Origin: JAKPBU01 sp964425695
GTDB taxonomy: Bacteria > Pseudomonadota > Gammaproteobacteria > Xanthomonadales > Xanthomonadaceae
Direction: 5' to 3'
NCBI GenBank assembly: GCA_964425695.1
Contig: CAYRNF010000004.1
Span: 124,001-188,000, forward strand
DNA: 64,000 nucleotides
Made by a program: the position numbers and the translations under genes. Below are positions 8,450-17,242 of this stretch, piece after piece. The notes beneath the pieces are model-generated. The model worked only from the letters and a program-made list of their open reading frames with translations, had not been told where the DNA came from and did no database searches. Every line of letters starts with the position of its first letter. Within the stretch, counting starts at the first letter, position 1.

Positions 8450-9673
8450 ATGCCGCACGCTGTCACCACCACCGAACTGTTCCTGATCGCCATGGCGATC
8501 ATCTTCTCGGTGCCCTATCTGGTCTGGCGCCTGGGCCGCACCGAATACTTCGCACCGCTGGTGGTGGTGCAGATCATCGCGGGCGTGCTGCTGGGGCCGG
8601 GCGTGCTGGGCCACGTGTTTCCGGGGTACTACCAGACCATCTTCACCCCCGACGTCATCACCGCGCTCAACGGCGTGGCGTGGTGGGCGGTGATGCTGTT
8701 CGTGATGATCGCCGGCATCGAACTGGACGTGCGTAGGGCGTGGGAGAACCGGCGCGAAAGCGGTGTCACGGCCGGGCTGGCCCTGGGCATGCCGCTGCTG
8801 TTCGGCTGTGGCGTGGCGGCAGCGCTGCTCGCTGTCCCGGGCTGGATCGGGGCCAAGGCGGAGACGTGGCAGTTCGTCGTGGGGGTGGGCATGGGCTGCG
8901 CCGTGACCGCGTTGCCGATCCTGATCCTGCTGATGGAGAAGCTGGGCCTGCTGCGCCAGCCCATCGGGCAGCGCATCCTGCGCTACGCCAGCCTCGACGA
9001 TATCGCGATCTGGGGCGTGCTGGCGCTGGTGCTGATGGACTGGGAGCGCATCGGCCGGCAGGGCGCGTTCCTGGTGGGCTTCGGCGTGGCCACCGTGCTG
9101 TTCCGCAGGCTGATGCGCGCGCTGCCCGAACGCGACCGCTGGTACGCCGCGCTGGTGTGGTTGGCGCTGTGCGCGTTCGGCGCGGACTGGGCAGGGCTGC
9201 ACTTCATGGTCGGCGCCTTCCTGGCTGGCGTGGTGATGGACGCCGAATGGTTCGACCAGGATGCGATGGACACGCTGCGCCACCACGTGCTGCTGGTACT
9301 CATGCCGGTGTTCTTCCTGAGCACCGGCCTGCGCACATCATGGGCCGTAGGCGGCGCAGTGGTGTTCGTGGCGGCCGCCGCGTTGCTGGCCGCGTCGGTC
9401 GCCGGCAAGCTGGCGGGCGTGCATCTTGCCGGGCGACTGCTGCACTGGGATCGCCGCGATGCGTCCGTGATCGGCTGGTTGCTGCAAACCAAGGGGCTCA
9501 TCGAGATCATCTTCGCCAACATCCTGCTGGACAAGGGGATCATCACCAGCGAAATGTTCACGGCGCTCCTGCTGATGGCGGTGGCCAGCACCATGCTGAC
9601 GATCCCGGTGGTGTCGCCCAAGCTGCGCAGGGCGATGCTCGAGAAGGCCGCCGCGGCCGTGCCACGGCGTTGA
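8450..9673 (+). CDS. Kef/CPA2-type cation:proton antiporter
   Basis: A 407-residue integral membrane protein with about 11-12 helices throughout. It matches the Na+/H+ exchanger domain of the CPA2 (KefB/KefC, GerN) superfamily. Helix features include VVVQIIAGVLLGPGVLG near residue 40, the conserved RYASLDDIAIWGVLAL (family Asp-Asp motif) near residue 180, and QTKGLIEIIFANILLDKGIIT near residue 345. There is no C-terminal TrkA-N nucleotide-binding domain, so it resembles simple K+ or Na+/H+ antiporters rather than glutathione-gated KefC. It starts at ATG 8450 and stands alone in its direction. Confidence 0.9.
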   Translation: MPHAVTTTELFLIAMAIIFSVPYLVWRLGRTEYFAPLVVVQIIAGVLLGPGVLGHVFPGYYQTIFTPDVITALNGVAWWAVMLFVMIAGIELDVRRAWENRRESGVTAGLALGMPLLFGCGVAAALLAVPGWIGAKAETWQFVVGVGMGCAVTALPILILLMEKLGLLRQPIGQRILRYASLDDIAIWGVLALVLMDWERIGRQGAFLVGFGVATVLFRRLMRALPERDRWYAALVWLALCAFGADWAGLHFMVGAFLAGVVMDAEWFDQDAMDTLRHHVLLVLMPVFFLSTGLRTSWAVGGAVVFVAAAALLAASVAGKLAGVHLAGRLLHWDRRDASVIGWLLQTKGLIEIIFANILLDKGIITSEMFTALLLMAVASTMLTIPVVSPKLRRAMLEKAAAAVPRR

Positions 9674-9727
9674 GGCGCGCCTGCGGGAGCCGCGGCAACC
9701 GGGCGCGTTGCCCGTCGCGCGGGCAAG

Positions 9728-9770
9728 CGCGGCGACAGCGCGAGCCCGGGGTTCCCGGCTGACGCCGGGC
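9728..9770. terminator. Hairpin between convergent genes
   Basis: A short inverted repeat (cccggc / gccggg) within the 97-base gap separates the convergent antiporter and nuclease genes. There is no T-run, so bidirectional termination is only suggested. Confidence 0.35.
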
Positions 9771-10727
9771 CTAGCGGAAGACCAGCTCCGCCAGTACCGG
9801 GAAATGATCGGAGGGATAGCGCCCGCCTTCGCTCGCGTCGATGGTGCGCACGGCGCGCACGTCCACGCCGCGCACCAGGATCCAGTCGATGCGGCGTTCG
9901 GCCCGCCCGGTGAAGGCATGGAACGTGCCCTCGGGACCGGCGCGCGCGGCGGCCGCCTGCCACGCGTCGCGCAGGCCCGCGGCCAGCAGGGCGGCGTGCA
10001 CGGGGCCGCCGGGCGTGTCGTTGAAGTCGCCGGTCACCACCACCGGTTCGCCGGCAGGCAGGGCCGCGATGCGTGCCGCCAGCAGCCGCGCACCGCGCAG
10101 GCGCGCGCCGGCGTCCTCGGCGCGGTAGGGCAGGTGCGTGTTGAACACGGTGAAGCGCCGGCCGTCGGCGATGCGTTCGTACCGCGCCCACGTCACCATG
10201 CGCGGGAACAGGTTGCCCCAGGTGATGCTGCCGGCCACGCCGGGCGTGTCGGACAGCCAGAAATCGCCGGACTCCAGCACCCGCAGCGCGCGCTTGCGGT
10301 GGAACACAGCCGTGCGCTCGCCGCCGCCGTCGGCCTGGCGTCCCCGGCCGAACCACGCGTACTGCGGCAGCTGCGCCTGCAGGTAGTCGCCCTGTTCGGC
10401 GAACAGTTCCTGGGTGCCGACCACGTCCGGTGCGGCGTCGCGCAGCATGCGTGCGGCGATCCCCTTGCGCACCTGCCAGCGGTCGGCGCCGTCGGCATCG
10501 GCCGGCAGGCGCACGTTGAAGGTCATCACCCGCAGCGCGTGCGGCGTTGCCGGCGCGGCCGCTTCGCGCGGGGCCCAGGCGCAGCCGACCAGCGTCGCGA
10601 GCATCGCCGCCAGCACCCAGGCGTACCGGGCCGGACGTGCGCCGCGCACGCGCAGACCGTGGGTTCGGCGTGCGGCTGAGGCAGGCGCTGCTTCCACGGG
10701 CGGGTCCTCGAAGGCGTGGCGCCGCAT
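9771..10727 (-). CDS. Endonuclease/exonuclease/phosphatase family lipoprotein
   Basis: A 318-residue protein of the EEP (DNase I-like) fold. Conserved motifs are LRVMTFNVRLP, VVGTQELF (metal-binding Glu), FNTHLPY, VTGDFNDTPGG (catalytic Asp/Asn) and GGRYPSDHFPVLAEL (His). A hydrophobic stretch with lipobox LVGC near residue 50 indicates an exported lipoprotein, so DNA, phosphoinositide-like lipids or other phosphodiesters outside the cytoplasm are possible substrates. ATG at 10727 gives a long positively charged N-region. The GTG at 10697, with GAGGAC about 6 bases upstream, is a strong alternative start and gives a more normal signal peptide. Confidence 0.82.
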   Translation of the reverse strand: MRRHAFEDPPVEAAPASAARRTHGLRVRGARPARYAWVLAAMLATLVGCAWAPREAAAPATPHALRVMTFNVRLPADADGADRWQVRKGIAARMLRDAAPDVVGTQELFAEQGDYLQAQLPQYAWFGRGRQADGGGERTAVFHRKRALRVLESGDFWLSDTPGVAGSITWGNLFPRMVTWARYERIADGRRFTVFNTHLPYRAEDAGARLRGARLLAARIAALPAGEPVVVTGDFNDTPGGPVHAALLAAGLRDAWQAAAARAGPEGTFHAFTGRAERRIDWILVRGVDVRAVRTIDASEGGRYPSDHFPVLAELVFR

Positions 10728-10767
10728 GATAGCGTCGCGCCCCCAGACGACTGCGCAGGTGGTCCGC

Positions 10768-11034
10768 ATGCATCCGAATGCCGACCCGGCCGATCCGGCG
10801 GCACCCGCAGACCCGCCACGCATGCAGCGCGTCGAGCGCCTGCTGCCGGCCTGCCTGGCCACGTTCATGTCGGCGTTCGTCGCCGCCGTCGTCACCGCGA
10901 TCAACACCGGCCTCGATGCCGCCTTCGCCGGGCGCTGGGCCCTGGCCTGGCTGGTCGCATGGCCCGCCGCGGTGCTGGCTGCATACGTATTCCGTCCGCT
11001 GGCACTGCGGCTGGCGCGCGCGCTCGCCGGTTAG
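10768..11034 (+). CDS. DUF2798-type small membrane protein
   Basis: An 88-residue protein. After an acidic/Pro-rich N-terminal 20 residues there are two membrane helices: LPACLATFMSAFVAAVVTAI (about 26-45) and LAWLVAWPAAVLAAYVFRPL (about 59-78), joined by NTGLDAAFAGRW. This arrangement is the DUF2798 family, whose function is unknown. ATG at 10768 is preceded by AGGTGG at good spacing. It lies just upstream of the glycosidase gene (about 40 bases), so the two may be cotranscribed. Confidence 0.75.
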   Translation: MHPNADPADPAAPADPPRMQRVERLLPACLATFMSAFVAAVVTAINTGLDAAFAGRWALAWLVAWPAAVLAAYVFRPLALRLARALAG

Positions 11035-11073
11035 CGCGCTTATGCTCGGGCGCTCCCGCACACGGACACCGCC

Positions 11074-12912
11074 ATGCACGCCACGCGCCTGCTTTCCGCC
11101 ACCGTCGCGGCGCTGATCGCATGCCTGGCGCCGCTCGCCGCGGCGCAGCAGGCCCCGCGCGCGGACCGCGACTTCCGCCAGCGCCTGCCGCAGGACGAGG
11201 TGATGTACTTCGTGCTGCCCGACCGCTTCGCCAACGGCGATCCCGGCAACGATCGCGGCGGCGCGGCGGACAGCGGCCAGGGCGACGGCCGCCTCGCGCA
11301 CGGCTTCGACCCCACCCACAAGGGCTTCTATCACGGCGGCGACCTCAAGGGCCTGCGCGACAGGCTCGACTACATCCAGCAGCTCGGTGCCACCGCGATC
11401 TGGCTGGGGCCGATCTACCGCAACAAGCCGGTGCAGGGGCGGCCCGGCCGCGAGTCGGCCGGCTACCACGGCTACTGGATCACCGACTTCACCGACGTGG
11501 ATCCGCACTTCGGCACGCGCGACGAGCTCAAGGCGCTGGTCGAAGCCGTGCATGCGCGCGGCATGAAGATCTACCTGGACATCATCACCAACCACACCGC
11601 GGACGTGATCGCCTACCGCGACTGCAGCGACGACCCTTGCCCGTACCGGTCGCTGGCCGACTTCCCCTACACGCGCCGCGGCGGCGTGGACGGCAAGCCG
11701 ATCAATACAGGCTTCCTGGGCGATGCGCCCGCGCACCGCAGCGAAGCGAACTTCGCGCGGCTCACCGACACCACCTACGCGTACGACGCGTACGTGCCGC
11801 CCGCGGAACGCAACGCCAAGACGCCCGCGTGGCTCAACGACCCGCGCTACTACCACAACCGCGGCGACTCCACGTGGAAAGGCGAGAGCGTCAACTACGG
11901 CGATTTCGCGGGCCTGGACGACCTGCTCACCGAGCATCCACGCGTGGTGCAGGGCTTCATCGACATCTACGGGCAGTGGATCGACGACTTCGGCATCGAC
12001 GGCTTCCGCATCGACACCGCCAAGCACGTGGACAGCGGGTTCTGGCAGGCTTTCGTACCGGCGATGTTGGCCCGCGCGAAGGCGCGCGGCATCCCCCACT
12101 TCCACGTCTTCGGCGAGGTCTACGACCCCGATGCCGGCGCGCTGGCGCGGTTCACGCGCGTCGACGGGTATCCGTCGGTGCTGGATTTCGCGTTCCAGTC
12201 CGCCGCCACGGACGCCATCGCAGGCACCGCCGGCACCGACCGCCTGGCGCGGCTGTACTTCATGGACGCCAACTACGCCGGTGGCGAGGCCGCGGCGCTG
12301 GCGCTGCCGACGTTCCTGGGCAACCACGACATGGGGCGCTTCGCCTACTTCGTGCGCAAGGCGCGCCCGGCCGCGGACGATGCGGAGATCCTGCGCCGGG
12401 TCGTGCTGGGCCACGCGTTGATGTTCCTGGCGCGCGGCGTGCCGGTGGTCTACTACGGCGACGAGCAGGGATTCGCCGGCGACGGCGGCGACCAGGACGC
12501 ACGCCAGTCGCTGTTCGCAAGCCGCGTGGCCAGCTACAACGACGATGCGCTGGTGGGCGGCAAGGCCAGCACCGCCAGCGAGAACTTCGCCACCGACGGC
12601 CCGCTGTTTCGCGCCATCGCCACGCTGGCCAGGCTGCGCACGCAGGACGAGACGCTGCGTCGCGGCGCCATGCGCGTGCGCTTCGCCGGCGAGAAGCCCG
12701 GCCTGTTCGCCTTCTCGCGCGTGCTCGACGGCCGGGAGACGCTGGTGGCGCTGAACACGGGCGACCGGCCGCTGTCGGCGCCGGTGCTGGTGGAGGCGAC
12801 CTCGCAATCGTGGGCCTCGCTGCACGGGAACTGCGCTGCGTCCGCGACGGCGCCGGGCAGCGTGCGGGTGGAGATCGCCGCGCTGGACTACATCGTCTGC
12901 CAGGCGCGGTGA
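11074..12912 (+). CDS. Secreted GH13 alpha-amylase family glycosidase
   Basis: A 612-residue enzyme with a signal peptide (cleavage near LAAAQQ, residue 24) that should act on alpha-glucans or cyclic maltodextrins in the periplasm or outside the cell. The GH13 signature regions are present: region I DIITNH near residue 173; region II DGFRIDTAKH with nucleophile Asp314; region III FGEVYD with acid/base Glu348; region IV FLGNHDMG with stabiliser Asp419. The opening DEVMYFVLPDRFANGDPGND carries the calcium-binding loop seen in neopullulanase/cyclomaltodextrinase-like enzymes. The C-terminal 100 residues form the beta-domain. Nothing nearby encodes maltodextrin transport. Confidence 0.9.
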   Translation: MHATRLLSATVAALIACLAPLAAAQQAPRADRDFRQRLPQDEVMYFVLPDRFANGDPGNDRGGAADSGQGDGRLAHGFDPTHKGFYHGGDLKGLRDRLDYIQQLGATAIWLGPIYRNKPVQGRPGRESAGYHGYWITDFTDVDPHFGTRDELKALVEAVHARGMKIYLDIITNHTADVIAYRDCSDDPCPYRSLADFPYTRRGGVDGKPINTGFLGDAPAHRSEANFARLTDTTYAYDAYVPPAERNAKTPAWLNDPRYYHNRGDSTWKGESVNYGDFAGLDDLLTEHPRVVQGFIDIYGQWIDDFGIDGFRIDTAKHVDSGFWQAFVPAMLARAKARGIPHFHVFGEVYDPDAGALARFTRVDGYPSVLDFAFQSAATDAIAGTAGTDRLARLYFMDANYAGGEAAALALPTFLGNHDMGRFAYFVRKARPAADDAEILRRVVLGHALMFLARGVPVVYYGDEQGFAGDGGDQDARQSLFASRVASYNDDALVGGKASTASENFATDGPLFRAIATLARLRTQDETLRRGAMRVRFAGEKPGLFAFSRVLDGRETLVALNTGDRPLSAPVLVEATSQSWASLHGNCAASATAPGSVRVEIAALDYIVCQAR

Positions 12913-13074
12913 TCCGCGCCGCGAGCGGGCCGGCGCGCCAGCCTGTCCGGCACGCGATCCACCCGCCCAGCACGTGCATGCGCTTCGCGTCGCGCAACGC
13001 TGCCCGGCCTGCCGCCTCCGGCCACCCGGGCGCGGTGTGCGGCGCGTTCAGCCTTCCTGCCTAGAATCCGCGCG

Positions 13075-13869
13075 ATGTCCGCCCGCCTCGCCCTGGCCTG
13101 CACGCTCGCGCTCGCCTGCGCCATCCCCGCGCAGGCGCGCACGGTCTATCGCTGCGTCCGCGACAGCACCGTGAGCCTGGCCACCGCGCCGGAGCCGGGC
13201 TCGAAGTGCGAGGCGAAGCAGATCGAGGACCACCCGGCCAAGGTCAGCAACATATGGGGCGCGCTGGGCGTCATCCACGGCACGCTGTACGAGTGGAAGG
13301 CGCCCGACGGCAGCACGCTGTACACCACGCGCAAGCTGCCGGGCGCGACGCCCTACCTGAAATTCACCGTGGAAACGCCAAAGGGTTCGCCCGCGCACGA
13401 GGGCCTGGGCAAGGTGGGCAAGCCGCGCCTGGACATGTACGCGTGGCAGTTCAGGGCCGCGGCCAAGGCCAACCGCATCGACGACGCCTGGCTGCGCGCG
13501 GTGGCGCACGCCGAAAGCGGCTTCGACGCCGACGCGGTGTCGCCCAAGGGAGCGCAGGGCGTGATGCAGCTGATGCCGGCGACCGCGCGCGAATACGGGG
13601 TCTCCAACCCGTTCGCGTCCGACCAGTCGATCCAGGCCGGCGCGCGCTACCTGCGCGACCTGCTGCGGCGCTACAAGGGCGACCTGACCCTGGCGGCGGC
13701 CGCCTACAACGCGGGCATCGGCGCCGTGCAGCAGCATGGCGGCGTTCCGCCGTACCGGGAAACGCAGGCCTACGTCGCCAAGGTGCGCGCGCTGCACGAG
13801 CGCTACCGCGCGGCGTTGAAACTGCCGCCGCTGCCGCCGCTGGAAAGCGCGCTGCGCGCCGCGCAGTAG
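13075..13869 (+). CDS. Lytic transglycosylase (SLT domain, family 1)
   Basis: A 264-residue periplasmic enzyme that cleaves peptidoglycan between MurNAc and GlcNAc, leaving 1,6-anhydro-MurNAc ends. The signal peptide is residues 1-22 (AQA). Residues 23-55 resemble a DUF4124-like N-terminal module (TVYRCVRD). The SLT domain spans about 125-245: catalytic Glu147 in AHAESGFDADAVSPKGAQG, then VMQLMPATAREYGVSNPF, and AAAAYNAGIGAV. It is monocistronic, bounded by about 160 bases upstream and a convergent gene downstream. It could feed muropeptides to the salvage cluster located 2-12 kb away. Confidence 0.9.
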   Translation: MSARLALACTLALACAIPAQARTVYRCVRDSTVSLATAPEPGSKCEAKQIEDHPAKVSNIWGALGVIHGTLYEWKAPDGSTLYTTRKLPGATPYLKFTVETPKGSPAHEGLGKVGKPRLDMYAWQFRAAAKANRIDDAWLRAVAHAESGFDADAVSPKGAQGVMQLMPATAREYGVSNPFASDQSIQAGARYLRDLLRRYKGDLTLAAAAYNAGIGAVQQHGGVPPYRETQAYVAKVRALHERYRAALKLPPLPPLESALRAAQ

Positions 13870-14057
13870 CAGCGGCTGCAGTCGCGGACCTCTTTTCTCC
13901 AACGTCGCATGCGGCGCGCGCGTGGCCCCGGCCAATTCGGGAGATGCGTGGTGCGACAGCAGCGGCAAGGATGCGCGGCTGACGCCGCTTCGACACGGGG
14001 CAGGCCGGCGCGGCGCGCGATGCGAACGCGGTACGCCCGGATAAGGCTCCAGACCCG

Positions 14058-14399
14058 CTAGATCCCGAAATCGAACAGCTGCCGCAGCACGGAGCGATCG
14101 CCGCGGTACAGCTCGGTGTAGCCGCAGCGCGCGCACGCGATGTACGAGAACTTCTCCGATTCGACCTCGAGGACGCTGGACAGCAGACCGCCGGACGCGC
14201 GCAGTTCACCCACCTTGTACTGGTCCGAATCGCACTTCACGCACGCATACCGCCGTGCGCCGAGCGCCTTGAACCTGGCGGCGTGCGCTTCGATCGTGGG
14301 CGTGTCGGGGGACGCCGGGCAATCGCACTGCGTGCAGCGCGTGGTGCCGGCGGGGTTGACCTGATCGCAGGCCTGGCATCGCCACGGGTAAGCCGTCAT
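14058..14399 (-). CDS. Double zinc-binding protein (RanBP2-type finger plus Zn-ribbon)
   Basis: A 113-residue protein with two cysteine modules. Residues 6-29 (WRCQACDQVNPAGTTRCTQC) fit the RanBP2 zinc-finger pattern W-x-C-x2-C-x10-C-x2-C. Residues 50-100 have CVKC ... CARCGYTELY, the DUF2082-type nucleic-acid-binding Zn-ribbon in which the second CxxC precedes G-Y-T-E. It is probably a soluble protein binding RNA or DNA; no function is established. No strong ribosome site is visible before ATG 14399. It follows the sugar-dehydrogenase gene in the same direction, but a 26-bp palindrome separates them. Confidence 0.72.
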   Translation of the reverse strand: MTAYPWRCQACDQVNPAGTTRCTQCDCPASPDTPTIEAHAARFKALGARRYACVKCDSDQYKVGELRASGGLLSSVLEVESEKFSYIACARCGYTELYRGDRSVLRQLFDFGI

Positions 14400-14453
14400 G
14401 TCGAGTTCGGTTGTCGCCGCGAGAAAGTCTGGGCGGGGCCCGTCTGCCGCGCA

Positions 14454-14479
14454 GGACGCGCCCGCATGCGGGCGCGTCC
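14454..14479. repeat. Perfect 26-bp GC palindrome behind the dehydrogenase gene
   Basis: The half-site ggacgcgcccgca is followed immediately by its exact reverse complement, giving 26 bp of perfect dyad symmetry 10 bases after the stop of the minus-strand dehydrogenase gene. There is no T-run on either side. It is most likely a transcript 3'-end hairpin, less likely a protein-binding site. Confidence 0.6.
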
Positions 14480-14489
14480 CCGGCCTGCA

Positions 14490-15695
14490 TCAGGCCTGCG
14501 GCGTGAGCTTGAGCAGACGGCCCTGGCTGCCGTCCTTGTCGTCTTCCAGCAGCCACAGCGCGCCATCCGGGCCCTGTTCCACTTCACGGATGCGGGCGCC
14601 CATGTCGTAGCGGGCGGCCTCGCGCGCGGTCTCGCCGTCGAACTCCACGCGCACCAGCGCCTTGGACGACAGGCCGCCGATGAACGCATCGCCCTTCCAG
14701 TCCGCGAACAGGTCGCCGGAATAGATCACCAGGCCCGCGGGCGAGATCACCGGCGTCCACGTCACCTCCGGCGCGTTGAGGTCCGGGCGCGTGTCGTGGT
14801 CGGGAATCGGGCGGCCGTCGTAGTGGTCGCCGTTGGAGACGATCGGGTAGCCGTAGTTGTCGCCCTTGACGATCAGGTTGAGCTCGTCGCCGTCCTTCGG
14901 CCCCATCTCGTGGTTCCACAGCCGGCCCTGGGCGTCGAACGCGATGCCCAGCGTGTTGCGGTGCCCCGAGGTCCACACCTGCGCGGTGACGCCACCCTTC
15001 GAGGCGAAGGGATTGTCGGCCGGCACGCTGCCGTCGTCTTTCAGGCGCACGATCTTGCCCAGGTTCGAGGCCATGTCCTGCGCGGGATCGAACTTCTGGC
15101 GCTCGCCCGAGGCGATGAACACATGCGCGCCATCGGGCGAGAACGCGATGCGGTGGCTGTAGTGCCCGCGCCCGCTGACCTTGGGCACCTGCTTCCAGAT
15201 CGTCTGCACGCCGCTCAGCGCGCCGCCGCCGTTGGCGTCCAGCGTGAGCTTGCCGCGCGCCACCACGCCGCCGCGGGTGTCGCCGTCGCCGGCCTCGGCG
15301 TAGCTGAAATACACCAGGCCGTTGCTGGCGAACTGCGGATGCAGCACCACGTCGCCCAGGCCGCCCTGGCCGCCGTGGTCCACGTCCGGTACGCCGGTGA
15401 TGTCGCCGGTGGCCTTGGTGGCGGGATCGAACAGCTTGAGCTCGCCGGTCTTCTGCGTGACCAGCAGGCGGCCATCGGGCAGGAAGGTCATGGCCCACGG
15501 CTCGTTGAACTTCGCGAACTCCGCGGACGCGAACGGTTGCCCGGTCCGGGCAGGCGGCGTGGACGCGGCGGCGCCCGGCTGCGCGGAAGGCGGCTGCGCG
15601 GCTTGCGCCGGCGCGTCGGCGCCATTGGCGACGGTGCCGGTGCAGGCGGCGAGCAGGGCGGTGGACAGGGCGGTCAACAGGGGCGCGGCGCGCAT
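14490..15695 (-). CDS. PQQ-dependent aldose sugar dehydrogenase-type lipoprotein
   Basis: A 401-residue six-bladed beta-propeller of the soluble glucose/aldose dehydrogenase family (YliI/Asd-like), which oxidises aldoses in the periplasm using pyrroloquinoline quinone. The signal ends in a lipobox (LLAAC, Cys18) followed by a Pro/Ala-rich linker (about 20-55). Family motifs include LNEPWAMTFLPDGRLLVTQK, DHGGQGGLGDVVLHPQF, RGHYSHRIAFSPDG, SGHRNTLGIAFD and EMGPKDGDELNLI. ATG at 15695 has GGAG 8 bases upstream. No PQQ biosynthesis genes are in the window, so the cofactor may be scavenged. Confidence 0.88.
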   Translation of the reverse strand: MRAAPLLTALSTALLAACTGTVANGADAPAQAAQPPSAQPGAAASTPPARTGQPFASAEFAKFNEPWAMTFLPDGRLLVTQKTGELKLFDPATKATGDITGVPDVDHGGQGGLGDVVLHPQFASNGLVYFSYAEAGDGDTRGGVVARGKLTLDANGGGALSGVQTIWKQVPKVSGRGHYSHRIAFSPDGAHVFIASGERQKFDPAQDMASNLGKIVRLKDDGSVPADNPFASKGGVTAQVWTSGHRNTLGIAFDAQGRLWNHEMGPKDGDELNLIVKGDNYGYPIVSNGDHYDGRPIPDHDTRPDLNAPEVTWTPVISPAGLVIYSGDLFADWKGDAFIGGLSSKALVRVEFDGETAREAARYDMGARIREVEQGPDGALWLLEDDKDGSQGRLLKLTPQA

Positions 15696-15783
15696 GGGCG
15701 GACTCCGGACGGGTGAGGCCGCCGGTTGTACCGCATGAATGGGAAATGCGGCGTGTGCGGGATCTCCGCGACGCGCGGGACGG

Positions 15784-15799
15784 GCGGGCTGCAGCCCGC
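15784..15799. terminator. 16-bp palindrome behind the symporter gene
   Basis: The perfect inverted repeat gcgggctg/cagcccgc lies about 45 bases downstream of the minus-strand symporter stop. It lacks a T-run, so it is a possible 3'-end hairpin only. Confidence 0.35.
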
Positions 15800-15841
15800 G
15801 CGTGGCGACCGGTGGCACGCAGGTTTGCGCGCCGGCTACCC

Positions 15842-17098
15842 TCAGGGAGTGGCCTGCACCGCTGCGGCGTCTTCCGGCGCGCGCCTGGCCACGACCGAAG
15901 TGGCGGTGAGATCCGCGGTGACGTTGCCGACGGTGGCGAACACGTCGGGAATCGTGTCCAGCGCCAGCAGGATGCCCAGCGGCGCCACCGGCAGGCCCAT
16001 GGCCTGCACCACCGGCAGGTTGGTGGCCATGAAGATCGCCTGCCCGGGCAGGCCCACCGAGCCCATGCTCACCACCACCGCCAGCGCCACGCCGCCCGCC
16101 AGGGTCGCCACGTCGATCGGCATGCCGTAGGCCCAGGCGATGAACGTGGCCACGCTGATGTACTGCACCGGGCTGGTGATCCGGAACAGCGACACCGCCA
16201 TCGGCAGCACCAGCGAAGGCACGGCCACGCCGTACCCCAGGCGCGTGCGCGCGCTTTCGAGCATGGCCGGCAGCGATGCCAGCGACGACTGGGTGCTGGC
16301 CGCGATCGCCTGCGCCGGCAGGATCGCCGAGGCGAACCGCCCCAGCCGCTCGCGCCCGGCCACGACCGCCACCGGGTACATCAGCGCGATCACCACCAGG
16401 TACATCGCGATCAGCAGCGCGATGTACACGCCCAGCGCGGTCAGCACGCCGTGGCCCACCGTCGCGGTGACCGCCAGCGACAGCGCGAACACGCCCACCG
16501 GCGCGGCCAGCAGCACCCAGCGCACGATCACGATCATGGTGTCGGCGATGCCCTGCACGATGCGCAGCAGCGCCGCGCGCCGTTCCTCGTCGATGCGGGT
16601 CAGCGCGAAACCGAAGAACAGCGAGAACACCACCAGCGGCAGCATCGCGCCCGCCGCGGCGGCGGCGATCACGTTCGTGGGCACCACGCTGGCGAGCCAC
16701 TCGGCCAGCCCCGCCGTGCCGGTGGCGGCGGCTTCCGGTGCCAGCGCGCCGCGCAGCGCGTCGGCCAGCGCAGGATCGCGCGGCACCAGCGACAGGAGGG
16801 CCGGCGCCAGTACCGCCGTCAAGGCCGACGCCAGCGACAGCAGCACCACGAACACGATGATCGCGGTGCGTGCCGTGCGCCCGGTGGAGGCCGCGGTGCG
16901 CGCGGTGTTGATGCCCACCACGATCATGGCCGCCACCAGCGGCACCACCGTCATCTGCAGCGCGCTCAGCCAGACCTTGCCGATCGGCTGCGCGATCGCC
17001 GCCGCCTGCGCGGCGACGCCGTCGTTCCACAGGGCCAGGCCCAGGCCGACCAGAGCGCCCAGGACCAGGGCGAGCAGAACGCGTGCGGTGTTGGACAT
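15842..17098 (-). CDS. Dicarboxylate/amino-acid:cation symporter (SDF family)
   Basis: A 418-residue inner-membrane transporter of the DAACS/GltP-DctA family, which imports glutamate, aspartate or C4-dicarboxylates with Na+ or H+. Family features are helix 1 ALVLGALVGLGLAL, KVWLSALQMTVVPLVAAMI (about 43-62), the Ser-rich hairpin ASTQSSLASLPAML (about 270-283), VLPMAVSLFRITSPVQYISV (the N-x3-D equivalent helix region), and VSMGSVGLPGQAIFM (hairpin 2). The position next to L,D-transpeptidase-fold and dipeptide-epimerase genes suggests import of glutamate released from cell-wall peptides; that is inference from context. Confidence 0.88.
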   Translation of the reverse strand: MSNTARVLLALVLGALVGLGLALWNDGVAAQAAAIAQPIGKVWLSALQMTVVPLVAAMIVVGINTARTAASTGRTARTAIIVFVVLLSLASALTAVLAPALLSLVPRDPALADALRGALAPEAAATGTAGLAEWLASVVPTNVIAAAAAGAMLPLVVFSLFFGFALTRIDEERRAALLRIVQGIADTMIVIVRWVLLAAPVGVFALSLAVTATVGHGVLTALGVYIALLIAMYLVVIALMYPVAVVAGRERLGRFASAILPAQAIAASTQSSLASLPAMLESARTRLGYGVAVPSLVLPMAVSLFRITSPVQYISVATFIAWAYGMPIDVATLAGGVALAVVVSMGSVGLPGQAIFMATNLPVVQAMGLPVAPLGILLALDTIPDVFATVGNVTADLTATSVVARRAPEDAAAVQATP

Positions 17099-17242
17099 CA
17101 GTCGAAACTCAAGTGGTGATGGGGGAGCGCCCCGGCAGGCGCCGGGCCGCGGTGGCGTGCGCGGTGCGCACGATACGAGCGCCCGGAGCGTGCCGGCTGC
17201 GCAATGCGCCTGGCGCCGGGCCTGCGGTGGGCGTGGTGCACG

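Noticed and set aside
8983..12825. A 1280-codon minus-strand open frame opposite the antiporter, nuclease and amylase genes
   Set aside because: Its translation is His/Gln/Arg-rich without motifs and only mirrors real genes. Such long antisense frames are normal at this GC content.
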